From: Rehmannia glutinosa
Lineage: Eukaryota > Streptophyta > Magnoliopsida > Lamiales > Orobanchaceae
Assembly (NCBI GenBank): GCA_016081115.2
Contig: JABTTQ020002608.1
Span: forward strand, 558,001 to 622,000
Length of the DNA stretch: 64,000 nt
Reading direction: 5' to 3'
The notes beneath the pieces were generated by a model. It saw nothing but the letters and a program-made list of their open reading frames with translations. It ran no database searches and was not told where the DNA came from. A program made the translations under genes and the position numbers. Position 1 is the first letter of the stretch; each line of letters begins with the position of its first letter. This document shows positions 11,004 to 24,000 of this stretch, in pieces.

Positions 11004-11816
11004 TGATGGGGGCCTATTTAAGCCGACCTACCTTTATGAGTGGATGAAAGGACTGGGCCGACCTCGATGTTGGGCCGACCTAAGGTGGTTAAGCTGACCT
11101 ACGATGGACAGGCCGACCTATGAGAGTTGGGTCGACCTGCAATGAAGAAACTGACCTGATGGGCTTGGACCTTGATTGGGCCAACTTAAGGGCCTACCGA
11201 CCTGATGGGCCTGGACCTTGATTGGGCCAACTTAAGGGCCTACCGACCTGATGGGCCTGGACCTTGATTGGGCCAACTTAAGGGCCTACCGACCTGATGG
11301 GCCTGGACCTTGATTGGGCCAACTTAAGGCCTACAGGACGATGGGCCTAAACGCCGATTGGGCCAACTTAAGGGCCTACCGACGATGGTCTTGGACCTTG
11401 ATTGGGCCAACTTAAGGCTACCGGCATGTTGGGCGGATCTTTATAATGGATCAACTTAAGGGCCTACCGATCTCTTGGGCCTGGAAGACTTACGGCCCAA
11501 TATGGGTGATAAACCTATGCCTGTGTGTTAAATAGGGTTTTAGGGTGGTTTGATGCCTACGCAACCCTAATTCCAAAACCTATAAAAAGGGCACAAGTAA
11601 GGTACGCCGCTAGTTAGACTACGAATACATTTTATCACACTTTTGATATTTCTTCTCTCTAAAATCGATCTTGACTTGAGCGTCGGAGTGGGTACGCCGG
11701 AAAAATCTTCGGCTCTCCTTCTAACGGTTGTGTTGCGGGTTCTCGGGTTAGTCGTGTGGCGGAGCGTGGAGTATTGGGCGGTGGCATTTTCAAGATCGAC
11801 CATTAATAGGATCACA
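11004..11816 (+). mobile_element. Solo LTR, 813 bp, probably Ty3/gypsy
   Basis: The unit begins TGATGGGGGCC and ends GGATCACA, and the same 5-bp target duplication TTAAT lies on both sides (10999-11003 and 11817-11821). It contains a TATA box (TATAAAAAGGG near 11581) and, downstream, the phrase CTTGAGCGTCGGAGTGGGTA, which is familiar from plant gypsy LTRs. No primer-binding site or internal domain is attached, so it formed by LTR-LTR recombination. Confidence 0.88.
11155..11482 (+). repeat. 46-bp minisatellite inside the solo LTR
   Basis: Four near-identical 46-bp units (11155-11200, 11201-11246, 11247-11292, 11293-11338) are followed by two to three diverged units. Each carries ATTGGGCCAACTTAAG(G) and GGGCCTACCGA. 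The upstream 11030-11150 has looser repeats of GGCCGACCTA. The array sits in the U3 part of the LTR, upstream of its TATA box. Confidence 0.92.
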
Positions 11817-11821
11817 TTAAT

Positions 11822-12206
11822 ATTTTAATGTTTTATCTTTGTATTTTTAATTAAAAAATAAAATGATATTTATATTTAAGATAATATAAGAATTGAATAA
11901 TGTAATTATGTTAATATGTAATGTGCTGTTTTACGAGATGGTACAATTTATTTTTATAAAAAATAAAGAACCAAACACAATTTTTACCAAAATAAGTTAA
12001 TTTGACGGATTAAAATTAAATATTACCAAGATATTAACCGATTAACGAAGGGCATAGGTGGTATTGTACTATTGTAATCACCCATACTAGTCCAGCTATT
12101 TTTTAAAAATTAATGACTTGCACGTGGTGCAATAGTATTTGTACATGACCATATATTCATGGACACCCCTAATCCATCTGATATGACTTCACCCAAAATA
12201 ACCACA
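11822..12206. other. AT-rich spacer, nothing recognised
   Basis: Between the solo LTR's target duplication and the next element I see no gene, termini or structured repeat. Confidence 0.6.
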
Positions 12207-12249
12207 TTATAACAAGGGAAAAGGACATAAATATACCATTTTCCATACT

Positions 12250-12372
12250 CAATCCCCGCACAATATCCATTTTCCACCGATTTTGGACAAAAATACCCAT
12301 TTCATTGAATTTGGACAAAAATACCCATTTTCCGCTGATTTTTGACAAAAATATCCATTTTCCATTGATTTT
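12250..12372. repeat. Subterminal repeats of the Mutator-like element, left side
   Basis: Three to four imperfect copies of a unit of about 30-35 bp with CCATTTTCC(A/G)C(C/T)GATTTT followed by GACAAAAATA. Related copies in inverse orientation occur at 28140-28225. Such arrays are probable transposase-binding regions (inference). Confidence 0.7.
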
Positions 12373-12496
12373 TTGCGTTGGTTTCATTTTTTTGTTTCTT
12401 TATTGTTTCAAACATATTTGTTGTTTCTTTGTTTCATATGTTTCATTTATGTTTCTTATATGTTTCACTTAGCCAACTTTTCATTAAATTCCACGA

Positions 12497-12681
12497 TTGC
12501 ATAGAGAAAATCTCGGTTGTGGTATGCCTGATGGACAATGGGAAGAACATAGAGAGTATACCAACTTTGAAATAACAAGAATACTTTGTATTGACTTCCA
12601 ACATCATAGAATTATTGAATCGTCAATTGTAGCGGGGAAAGACCTACTAGTAATAACTTTGCTAGAGTACGTGAGATCTTT
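12497..12681 (+). other. Coding-like fragment, unidentified, cut by the Sirevirus
   Basis: An open frame with balanced composition (GQWEEHREYTNFEITRIL, then DFQHHRIIESS) runs straight into the left LTR. On the right of the retrotransposon the sequence continues at 26826 without an obvious matching frame. It could be a captured exon of the Mutator-like element, but I do not recognise a family. Confidence 0.25.
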
Positions 12682-14235
12682 TGTTGGGAAATTATTTTGT
12701 AGATTTTGATGAATGCCATGTAACACTTTGAATAGGATGTTGGCACCCCATTTTTCTTGTAAAGCGCATTGTAATAGATAGGGTTGGTCGAGTGAGTTAA
12801 GTCGGCTATGCCTAAGCATGCAAGAAGACAACTGGAGACGAGGAAGGAAAACTCATTGCGAGGCGGTGAGTATGGTAAAGAAGAGAAAACGGGAACTCAT
12901 TGAAGATGCGGTGAGTAAAGTATCGGTCAAGTCAACTCAAGATAGCCAAGTCTCGAGTTGAAGTGTGGAGAAGAGTCATCCAATGATTGGAAGCGACTCT
13001 AAGTCACAGGGGAAGGCAAGGAAATGTAGTCAAGTCGAGATAAGCTGAAAGAGATCCGTTGCCGAGAAATCAAGAGAATTACTTAAACAAGTAATACCTC
13101 CATACTACCTTTCTTGAAGTGCTCGATTCGAAGCGTGCAAAAGGAATAAACGATGGGAAGCTCGCACCATGTCGAACTACGAAAAAGTCAAGAATTGTTC
13201 ATACGAGGAAATGTAAATTCCAAGGATCGCAACAAGACAAGCCACAGCGACCACAAGTGTCTTTTGAAAATAAGCATATCTCTTCAACGGGCAAATTTTC
13301 AAAAGAACACTATAAAAGGTGAGGAGTTTATTTGAGAAGAGGTTACCTTGACAACATGAACCACGAACATTCAAGCAAATATTTGAAGCTGTAACCTAAA
13401 AACATTCTCAAGTCATTCAAGATCAATCCTCAAGCCTACACTACGAAGAAAATCAATCCAACACTCACTGTGAAGGAAAGATAACTTCAATCGGTTGAAG
13501 AGGAAACTTTTGAAGAATCAAGGGTCTATATTCCATGGAGGATTGTAGGAAGGTTCAAGGTCGAACCGAGTCTCAAGTTTTTGGAGGGCTTCGTGATCAA
13601 ATCCAAGAAGCTTGAGCAAGTGGTTTGTAGTAGCAAGGCATTGCCCCTGTGAAGAAAAGCCGAGTCGCACGAGAAGCCATTTGAGTGACCAAGGCATCTC
13701 AGATTGAGTCCCAAAGGATCAAGTCGGTGTGTGATCAAGACTTGTATCACGGGTATTAACCACTCAGTATATCGATCAATACTTAGTGGATTCCTCCAAG
13801 AGTTGGAGAAGAGATGAGTAGAAGAATTACCCATCTTGAACCTCTATAAAATTCTATTGTGTTATTTACATTTCAAAGACTTTAAATTCGCATCTTATTG
13901 TTATATCTATTTGATAAATTTGCTATCAAGCGATAATCAAGTGTGTGTGCTAAAACCAAGTATTAAAACAAACTTAACTTAGAATTCAAGGGTGTTAAGT
14001 CTTCCTGGAAAAAAATCGCGATCGAGTTAAGTCTTTAGTCAAAACAATTTGAGTTATTCTATCAACAACTCGATCCGAGTGCATTGAGTGACTAACTCTG
14101 TGATTAACTAACTTTGTCCATCAAGGACTCATTTGTGAAGTATTAACTCGAATATTTAAAAGGACTAAATTGAAAAGTTGGTAAGGTTTATTCAACCCCC
14201 CTTCTAAACCTACACTCACACCCTTAGGACCTACA
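12682..14235 (+). repeat. 5' LTR of the Sirevirus
   Basis: Starts TGTTGGG, ends CCTACA, and aligns with 25263-26820 throughout. Differences between the two LTRs are largely one- to four-base insertions or deletions rather than substitutions. A CTATAAAAGGTGAGG motif near 13310 is the likely TATA box; 25885 carries the counterpart. Confidence 0.93.
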
Positions 14236-14237
14236 AG

Positions 14238-14249
14238 TGGTATCGGAGC
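14238..14249 (+). other. Primer-binding site of the Sirevirus
   Basis: TGGTATCGGAGC lies two bases after the left LTR. It differs by one base from TGGTATCAGAGC, the site complementary to the 3' end of initiator tRNA-Met used by most plant copia elements. Confidence 0.85.
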
Positions 14250-14362
14250 GGTTGGTTCATTGAGCCTTCCGCGACAGTTCTTGAACTAGATCTCCAAATT
14301 TTTCAAAGTCTGTTTTAGTACTTAAGTTTTCAAAACTCTGTTTATCATCAAAAGTTATTATC

Positions 14363-15480
14363 ATGGAAGCAAATTTGACACGCGTCCCTATGTTCACAAT
14401 TGAAGAATTTGATGATTGGAAAATTCGTATGCGAGGCTCATCTATCGGCATTACATGATGAGATGTGGATAGTGATAGAGGATAGGCTGCAAATTTTAAA
14501 AGTGATCATTTGTAAGGAGAGCTGCATTTGAAGGTGAAGAGGATCTTGCTCCCGGACCCAGTCATGGTTGAAAAACCAAGAGTGAATGGACAAAATGATG
14601 AGAAAAAGATATAACTTGGACAATGTGGCCAAGGACATTTTTAGAAAACCCTGGACAAAGCTATGTTCAACAAAGTCAAATAATGCAAAACGGCTAAAGA
14701 AATCAGGGACAAGCTAACATTGATTTGTGAAGGCTCGTGAGCAAATCAAGGAAAATAAACTATCGGTTCTTTGTCTGAGAAATTTAAGAATTTCAAAATG
14801 ATCGCAGGAGAGACCTTGGATCAGCTGGATGCTCGGTTCCGAAATTACTAATGAGCTATCGCACTTGGAAAAGAAAATACGAGAAGGAAATATGTATGAA
14901 GATTCTAAGAAGTCTCCCAACCGAGTGGGATATGAAAGTCATGGCCATGAGACACTCCATGGACCTATCAAAGACATCCAACTATGAGCTATTCTCGGAT
15001 CTCAAAGTCTACAATTTGAGCCGAGAAGAAAAGACCAAGAGGAGGCGGTTGTGCCCAAAACAATTTGCTTCTAATTGTTAAGGATGGCAAGAGAGCCGAG
15101 GTCAAAGAAGTCATTGACCAAGAGGAAATAGCTACGATGGTTAAAAGGTTTAACAAGTTCTTCAATAAGAACTACAACAAGAGAGGCAAGGACGAATCCT
15201 CCGGAAGACACTAAGCTCCCTCCAAGTCAAGGAAAGATAGGCCAACCAAGAGAACAGAGCATCAAAATTTGAATATCAAAGGGGCGACAATCCAAGAATG
15301 GAAAGAGGTGATCAAAAGGTTGAAAATCTATCTTTGAAGGCTGAGCAACCAGGTCACTATGCCATTGATTGCCCATATCCTGTAGTCAACAAATACGGGA
15401 ATGAAGAAGAAAGAAAGGTCTTGAGAGAAAGAAGACAAGAAAAGAAAAAGGCAATGTTGGTTTGCAGAGATCAGCTTTGA
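14363..15480 (+). pseudogene. gag: Sirevirus gag remnant
   Basis: The start MEANLTRVPMFTIEEFDDWK is typical of copia gag. Similarity continues in shifting frames through a capsid-like region (LPTEWDMKVMAMRHSMDLSK) to a degenerate zinc knuckle where GHYAIDCPYP survives but the first two cysteines are gone. A basic KK-rich tail follows. At least four frame changes make it non-coding as assembled. Confidence 0.8.
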
Positions 15481-16537
15481 GGCACCCAAGTCAAGAGACA
15501 CATCGATTCGAGAGTAGTGAAGCGACTACTCAAGTGACTCACGAAGAAGAAGCCTTGATCTGTTTGATGGCCAAGGAACAAGACCAACCCGACCAAGAAG
15601 ATGAGGTACACTCTAACTCATCACACTCAGATTCTAGTGATAGTGATCGTGATACACACACTTCATCACCCACTGATCTTCATGATTCATTAGGCAAAAT
15701 GATGAAAGATTTTGAACACATTAAATCCTCACACACACTACTAAATGAGGAAAAAACGACCTACTAAGAGTTAAAACTCACGGTGACTAAGGAGCCGAGT
15801 ACTCTAAGTCAAATAGTGATGAGAATGAAAGTCTAAAGACCTGAAAATGCTAAGCTAATAATGAGAAATAGTCTGCTATAGAAAAGAGGAAAATGGCCTC
15901 AAAAATGTGATTGCCTCATTCACTAAGGCATCTAAATCATTGGATGATCTTATTATGAGTCAAAGAGAATGTGAGACAAGACAGGCTTAGGATTTAATTC
16001 CTCTGTCTTTGTGTCAAGCTCCAAAAGTAATTTTGGAAAAAGGATCTTGAGCAATGAAGTATCTCAAAAATCCAAAACTCCAAATGGTGCACACACATTT
16101 ATTCCAAAGCACAATTACAAGCAAACGGCCTTGGTTATAAAGGAAAAGGAAAACGACCCGAGTTGAGTGTCTTTGAGAGGGGCAGTGAGAAGAAATCGGC
16201 CCGAGTTCTCAAAGAAACTCCAAACAGAAATACTCTGTAAAGAAGAAACAGAGCTACCAAAACCCAGGAAGTTCTATAAAAGAAACACATATGATGGGAA
16301 TGGTAGAAAATACCCAAGCCAAGCCGATTGGAATAATGTGAACTATCGGCAAAGACCTATGGAATATAAGCCCAAACGGCAAAGGCCTAGAACTCAAGAA
16401 AGGCCATTCCAAAGGTATAAGAGCTTTCATCGACACACATATGCACCTAGGCACTACACTCAAAGACATCACAACTACCCAAAGAAGGCAATTGCTAAAA
16501 CACATACACAAACATACAGACAAAAAGAGACAATTGT

Positions 16538-17960
16538 ATGAACTTAAAACCCCAAGCAATTTGCAAAATTAATTATGATTATGGGACTAATAGATGGCAA
16601 CCCCTTAGAGTCAACTCATTTGGCTATAGGTTGGTTGGATCATCTTACAATACTAACCTCTCGGAGGACCCGGACAAGTATGGGTACCTAAAACTTAATT
16701 TCCTTGATTGCGGGTTCAAGGAAGCAGTGAGTGCCAAGGAACCTAGTACATGGATAGTGGCATTCCGGACACATGACGAGGAAACAAGAAAAATCTGTCA
16801 AAATTCAAGGAAGTCGGAGGTGCAAAAGTCATATTTGGAGAAAATGAAGCTCAGAGAGAAATAAGAGGCATTGGATCCATCAAGAAAAATGGATTAGAAA
16901 TCACGGATGTTGCATATGTTGAAGGACTCAACTTCAACTTGCTAAGCATCACCAACTCTGTGACAAGGGTTATAATGTTGGATTTAACATGGGTATATGC
17001 CAAATCAAGGATCTTGAATCAAATGAAGTTGTGTTGCAAGGATGCGGACAAAAGAACATGTATGTCATGGATTGGTCAATCGCAACACCAAGCACTGTCT
17101 ATTAGCAAAAAAGAGCACAATTTGAATCAAGTTTCTGTGGCACAAGAAGGTTCGAGTAACTGAATTTCAAAGCGATTAACAAGCTTGCAGGAAGCAATCT
17201 TGTGGAAGGACTTCGGACTCGTATACAAGAAGGAGAGTATATGTGACGCATGTCGAAGGGAAAACAAATCAAATCATCATTTAAACAAAAGACATGTCCA
17301 TCTTCAACTAGAATATTGCATCGCTACATATGGATCTATTTGGTCCAGTTGAACCAAAGCTAGCATAAGTGGAAAGAAATACACATTGGTGGTAGTATAT
17401 GACTATTCAAGATATACATGGACAATATTCATGTGTAAGAAGAAAGAAACTCTACAGAAACTACCACGGTGATGAAGAGGATTCAAAATGAGAAAAGCCA
17501 AACCATTATCAAAATAAGATCTCGGAGGAGGAACCGAGTTTGTCAATGGTATAATAACTCGATTGTATAGAAAATGGTATTGGTCATGAATTATCTGCGA
17601 CAAGGACTCCACGTGAGAATGGAGTTGCGAGAAAGAAGGAATAGAACTCTCAAAAGAAGCTTAAGGACCATGTTAGTGAGCGGGGCTACCTAAAAGATTT
17701 TGGGTCAAAGCGATAAACACAAAGATGCTATACTCAAAATAGATGCATGATAAAGCAGACGGTGACAAAGACTCCTATGAGATTTGGGGGGGAGAAAGCC
17801 AAGTGTTGCATATTTTAGAATATTTGGATGCAAATGATTCATCCATAACAATGGCAAAGATAATTTAAAGGATTTTGATGCTAAAGTTGATGAAGGTATT
17901 TTCTTGGGATACTCAAATTTGAAAGCAAACCCCTACAGTACTCAACAAGAGGACTATGGT
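16538..17960 (+). pseudogene. pol: Sirevirus protease and integrase remnant
   Basis: A protease-like segment retains EPSTWIV, but the catalytic D(S/T)G that should follow is lost. Downstream are LNFNLLSI, an integrase-type HMDLFGP-like phrase near 17325 and GKKYTLVVVYDYSRYTW near 17370, in different frames. The integrase core acidic residues cannot all be placed. Broken by several stops. Confidence 0.75.
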
Positions 17961-18379
17961 TACTGAGAGGAATCCATTCATGTGGCGTTTGATGAGCAAA
18001 TGTAAATGGAGAAGACATTGAAGAGTCGGTGATAAGTTTGAATCAATCAACCTTACGAGAAGAGTCCATATGCTAAAGTCAAGCCTGGAATTATAAACCC
18101 GGATGAAGATGAGACAACGAGTCTCAAAAAAAAGTGGAAAATCTGCGGCTAAGTGATGACGAAAGAGCTTATCAAAGCAACATAGTGCAAGACAATCGAA
18201 TCCACTAACTTACTCCAACTTTGATGTAAGATGGGAGAGACCATCCACTTTAAGCGGTCATTGGAGATGTAAGAGAAGGTGTCAAAACAAGATCGAGAAC
18301 TCAACAAGAAGCAATGTTCACTGCTTCATCTCACAAAAGAGCCTAAAGATGTGTCACAAGCCTAATTGGATGACACACA

Positions 18380-19180
18380 TTGGATTCAAGCCATGCAAGA
18401 AGAGTCTGAATCGGTTTGAAAGAAATAAAGTGTGGGAAGCTGGTTCAAAGACCTACCCATCAAAATGTTATTGGCACTAAATGGGTATTCAAAAACAAGA
18501 TGAATGAGGAAGGTTTTGTGGTAAGAAACAAAGCAAAATTGGTAGCCAAAGGATATTGCCAAGAAGAAGGAATAGATTTTGATGAAACTTTTGCTCTGTG
18601 GCAAGATTGGAAGCCATAAGGATGTTTCTTGCCTATGCACTCACAAGAACTTTATTGTATATCAAATGGATGTAAAGAGTGCATTCCTTAATGGTTTATT
18701 GGAAGAAGAAGTATATGTTGAACAACCTCCAGGATTTGAGCGAGAAGATTCTTGGAGATAAGGTATACAAACTCAAGAAAGCCCTATATGGATTGAAACA
18801 TGCACCCAGAGCATGGTATGACACATTATCACAATTCTGATGAGAATGGATTCACAAAAGGAAAAGTGGACAGAACACTCTTGAGAATTCAAGATATGAA
18901 GAGCATCTTGCTTGTTCAAATATATGTGGATGACATCATTTTTGGATCCACAAACAAAGAGTGTGTAATAAATTTTCAAACCTCATGCAAAGCAAATTCG
19001 AAATGAGCATGATGGGAGAGGCGACATTCTTCCTTGGACTCCAAGTGAAACAGTTGAAGGATGGAACCTTCATAAGTCGGACAAAATACACCAGAGATTT
19101 AATGAAGAAATTTGGTATGGAAGAGAAGTCTTACGTGAAAATACCAATGAATACATCATCAAAATGGATATGGATGTAGG
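18380..19180 (+). pseudogene. pol: Sirevirus reverse transcriptase remnant
   Basis: Copia-type reverse transcriptase blocks appear in order: KLVAKGYCQEEGIDFDETFA, VYQMDVKSAFLNG with YVEQPPGFE, a KLKKALYGLK segment, and the catalytic YVDD box (codons near 18923) within VQIYVDDIIFGSTNKE. They are spread over at least four frames, so the enzyme is not encoded intact. Confidence 0.88.
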
Positions 19181-19289
19181 CGGCAAGCCTGTAGATCAAA
19201 CAAGATCTGAGCACTTATTGGATCATTGCTCTATCTCACGGCAGCAAGCGGGCGGACATCACCGCTGCGGTAGGTGTATGTGCAAGATT

Positions 19290-19850
19290 TCAATCTGCTC
19301 CAAAAGAAAGCCACATAGCTATGCCAAGAGAATCTTGAGATATGTGAAAGGAAGCCAAGAAGTTGGCTTATGGTATCCAAAGGAAGGTGGATTCAAGCTA
19401 ATTGGTTACTCGGACTCACTATCTTTGGATGTAGAGTTGACAGGAAGAGTACATCAGGCACATGTCAAATGCTTGGAAACAGTGATTTCTGGTTTAGCAA
19501 GCAAAATTCAATAGCTACCTCCACATGGTGACGAGAATACATAGTTGCGGGCATTTGTTGTGCCCAAGTCTAATGGATGAGACAAAGTGAGAGACTATGA
19601 AGTTGAAGAAAAGGAAATTCCAATCATGTGTGATAACACAAGTGCAATTGCAATCACTCAAAATCTGTGTTGCACTCAAGAACAAAGCATATCGATGTCG
19701 AGATATCACTTCATAAGAGATCATGTTGAAAAGAAGGACATCACCTTGGAATATATTTCAAGCGATAAACGGTTGGTGACATATTCACAAAACCATTAAG
19801 TGAGTCAAGATTTGAAGAACTCAAGCATGAGTTAGGATTAATTGGTGAGT
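19290..19850 (+). pseudogene. pol: Sirevirus RNase H remnant
   Basis: Signature phrases of copia RNase H are visible: RILRYVKGSQEVGLWYP, LIGYSDS, IPIMCDNTSAIAITQN, and SRYHFIRDHVEKKDITLEYI. They lie in two frames with an in-frame stop near 19514. Confidence 0.8.
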
Positions 19851-20402
19851 TGACACTCGGAAGACTCAAAGAAAAGAAATGAAACACGAAAAGGAAAAAG
19901 AATTTGAACTCTCAAATCGCCTAAGTGAATTAGCCGATCGAAAAGACAGGTTGTACCGAATTAGGTTGTGGTGAGTATTTACATGCGAGAAAAGAAGAGT
20001 TAAATCGGCTAAGGGGCAAGTGAGTCATTTATGAGCAAAGTGACAAAAACTTGATCGTTTTTATTAAGCGGGAATGTTTTTAAGAATGACGTCGGCATAA
20101 TTATGGCGTGTCTGCAAAAAGCCGCACACCAAACTTATGATTGGATATAAATCTTTGTCGCATTAAATACGAGACATTAAATGCAAATCGGCGTGCAAGA
20201 TCTAAGCCGTTGATTTTGATCACATTTCAAAAACCACCAAGACATTCTTTCATGAACCATACTTAAACCATTTTCGTCCCGTTTCTCTCACACTTTACCA
20301 AAAACTGTTCATCTCTCTCTAAAGCAAAAGCAAAATTTTCTCTCAAAACCCTTTCAATCCTCGGATCATTTTCTAAAGTTTCGTTCGGTAAAATATTGAG
20401 AA

Positions 20403-21060
20403 ATGGCATCCACTCATGATTTTGTCAAGCTAGGAAAGCAAATCCACACCGGGTCTCTTTGTGGATTTCGATGGTATGGTGAAACAGGGGTTCGACGACA
20501 CCCTAGTGAAGAAGATTCTTGAGAAATTGGAAACATCCAGGCTAAAATCGTTTCGGCGTTGGAGTTTCCGATGACCTATGTGGAAGAGGTCGCACGATTC
20601 TACGTGAATGCCGAGGTTCACGATGAGGGCATCAAGTCCCTCTGTTCATGGAAAGGAGTTCATCATTTCGCCAAGGATTTGGCGAACACGCTTGTTATCG
20701 GCGGAAGGAATGTTGGAAATCAATGAAGGCTGATGTTGACACGACTCTTGCTTGGAAGGAAGTAGCCAAGTCCGACTATCTTTGAAAAAGTAGTCTACAC
20801 ATGACTAATAAGAGGCTACTGAAGGAGGACTACCACAAATTGTTGGACATCTTTGCCAAATGCATAGACATCAAATTTGGCAGCTTTGACCGGTTGTCAA
20901 AGCAAAGTTGATCGTAATGGCTACGATCATTGAAGAACGGAAAGTGAATCGGGCTGAGTTTGTCTACAGCAGACTCTGCGAACGTTGGGAACAAATCCTT
21001 GAGGAGGATGGAACGTTTGGAGGTTCCCTAGGATACGGCCTGGTGATTGGCGGCTAATGG
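20403..21060 (+). pseudogene. Sirevirus envelope-like / plant transposon protein domain remnant
   Basis: After RNase H, a new start at 20403 (MASTHDFVKLGKQI) opens a region with FPMTYVEEVARFYVNAEV, KGVHHFAKDLAN and DRLSKQKLIVMATII in changing frames. This matches the envelope-like or 'putative plant transposon protein' domain that follows pol in Sireviruses. Its function in these elements is unproven. It is broken by multiple frameshifts. Confidence 0.65.
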
Positions 21061-24000
21061 AAGTAAAAGGAGTCCTCTTCGACATGGAAAGGCGTTCCAT
21101 GTAAACAAGAGGATGTTCGAGATCAAACCTCTCTCGGGCGCACGAAGAGAGCCTACGCTAAGAGAGGCGATACAATTGTTTCCCCCTCCAAAGAAAAAAG
21201 GCTCTCCTGCAGCTGCTAAGAAAGATCCGCTGCTCTGCGAGCAAATAAAAAAAGAAATATGCTCCCCGCCCTTCGCAGCCGTAAGTCACCGCCCCGCAGC
21301 CGTGTCTCCGCCCTGCAGCCCGCAGTGGAGAAGGAACCACTAATCCCTTCTCCGGTGATTAGGAAGAAGAGGACTGCTACAACAAGGAAGGCGACTACCT
21401 CTAAGACATCTGCGAAGGCATTCACCTTCAATGAACTAGAGGAAATGGAGCCGATATCCCTTTGGTAAAAACAAAGAGAAGAAGAAGACTTTCCAAGCTC
21501 TCCGAGCTTGAGAAGACAAGTAGTGTCACTCGGTGGAAAAGATACGAGAGACTACCGGAGAAGTAGAGTCTCGGAAGAGATTGATGAAACGGCCAAGTCC
21601 GAGGCTGAAACAGAGGCAACTCAAGACCCAGTTTGTAAGACAGAGCAGTGAGGAACAAAAAAGAATGGCGAGGCAACCGAATCACCTGTTGTGGTTGTTT
21701 CTCCACTGTAATGAGAGGCCACTGAGGATGTCGGCGGCGAAGAATGCTACACTTAATCCCACGGGAAACGAGGGGGCAAAGACTGAAGAAGACGATGTAA
21801 TCATGTACTCTCCATTGTATCCGGACATCCAAAATCGTCTGCGAGAGTGGAGAAAATGGAAGCCTGAGCCTATCCAGTGCGGTTTGAAAATCCGAGTTCA
21901 TTGTTGAGGAAGAAGAACTCTTGAGGTTTCTTGAGGTGGACACAGTCTTGCAAGCCCTTTATGAGGATAATTGCATCAATATCTGCGCAGATTCGAAAAA
22001 GAAAATGAACGGACTAAAGCAAGGCGGGGACGCGAGAGGCACGTGAGAAGGCCATCATCCGCCCTCTCACCGCACCACCGATCATACACACCCTCACCTT
22101 GATGTCCTATCGAGAAAGTGATGAGGATCCGGACCTATTCTTTGCCCCGAGAAGAGTTGCAAATGCATCAAGCAATGCAAGAGTCGAATCCTTCATGAGC
22201 AAAGATTGATGGAGGTACTAGGAGAGTCCTCCAAATCACGGTGGAGATAGACCCAATGGGAGTGGTGCGGCATATTGCCCTTTGTCGTTCCGCCACCACT
22301 TCCCGACTCATTCGGAGGAAGGTATTAAAGGAAGGCTGCGATGAAACCGGGAGTGTGGGGACCCCGGTCAAGCCAACCCCTAATGAAGGTGTCTTACCAC
22401 CTACCCTCAATGGTGAATACTCGGTGGGAACAACCGGAGTCCGGAGATGAGTGACCTAATTCCAAGTCACTCATTTGGTATGCCAACCGAGGGGAAACTC
22501 CCCTCCACTACTGAAGGTCGGAGGGCTCTGCGGTGACTCCACAATGAATCTAGGAGGCGAAGTGCGGAAGGATCAATCACATAATACACGACAAGTTGTC
22601 AGCGACGAGGCTCGGCGATTGTGATTGTCTCGGTGAGGTGCCAATCGCTCTGCAGCTAATGACGCGTTGCTAATGCGGTCGAGGCACATGAAGGAAGGCG
22701 CCCGGGAGTTAATACTGCGGGCGATGAAAGTGCAATCCATGGAGTTGAGACTCCAATGGATGCCACCTCGAAAGACCCAAGACAGTGACAGACATTTCGT
22801 CGAAAGGGATGTCAAGAGCCTCATTGCGATTGAGACTACAGGAGGTAATGAAGGCCAACGGGAGGTTGAGACTTCCGGGGTAGAAAGCGAAGCCTGAGAA
22901 CATCCCTCCTACTATCATTAATCCATGAGAAAAGGAGATAAGTGATCTTCACGATTCCCAGGATAATCTGATGTAACCTTTCGGGATCGGGAAGAGACGA
23001 TGAAGCCGAGTCATCCCCTGTGGATCGATCCCAAAGACTTAGCCGAGGATGTTCCAACCACGAGTAAGTCGACCTCAAGACTACTCGCCAAACTTTCTCC
23101 TTTGATGTTGAGCCACCCATGGAAATCTCATCATCGTCCGATGACGCTCCGATAAAGGCCGACGACTATCAACTCATTTGGAAAAACCGGTGAGATCGAC
23201 GAAGGCGTTGAGACAGTGAGGCTCGGCAAGTCGGGTCGACTTCACAACAGACCCAGTGAAAACAGTCCATGCTCGGGCTCCCCAAGCGGCAAGTTCGACT
23301 CCACAAGGAACTTCACGAGCACCGCTTATAATTGAACAAATTCCGGTTGCAGACGATGATTCTTTCATAGAATCATTTCCCTTCTCTCGGAGGTACACGA
23401 CCTCCCGAAGAGTCGACTAGAGATCGCGCGCGCTTCCACGGACACCGATCTGTCATTCCATCGAGACACCATTGTTCTAACTATGACTTTGACTCTGCTT
23501 GGCCGTCACCAGGTGAAGAGGAAGCGGTGAAGTTCGGGAGGTGTTCAAAGCCCTATTCTTTGAGATTGAACGGATGGAGAGGCACCAGGCCTCATTTGGA
23601 CATGAGGCTGGATAACAGGGACGCCAACCTCACTGCTGATTTGAGAGGCATCATAGTCAGGATCCGGGAGTGGTGGCAACAAAGAACAAACAATGCGTGG
23701 AACAAGCTCGATATTTTAGAACATTGTTCAACAAGTTGTTGGTCCAGGGCGAGAATGCCGATGCAAAGACAAAATTGCAAGAGCACATTGAACAAGCGCA
23801 TGAATCTCATACTACGAGAGATAAAACTCTGCGTGAACATAATAAAAACGAGCTCCTGCGTGTGGAAGAGAATATGGATCGAAAATTCAGTCTCCTCATG
23901 GCTGAGATGAAGTTGGTAGCAGCTGAATCCAACGCCACTCGCTCTGAGTTTCGTGCAGCTTACTCGCAGCAGATTCGAAGCAGAACTCAACTATTAGCAG

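Noticed and set aside
12682..14235. Open frames of 60-102 codons in the left LTR, also at 25263-26820
   Set aside because: They lie in the LTR, differ between the two copies through indels and match no protein family.
21158..21943. Minus-strand open frames up to 171 codons
   Set aside because: Antisense to the Sirevirus envelope-like region; no family resemblance and no start context.
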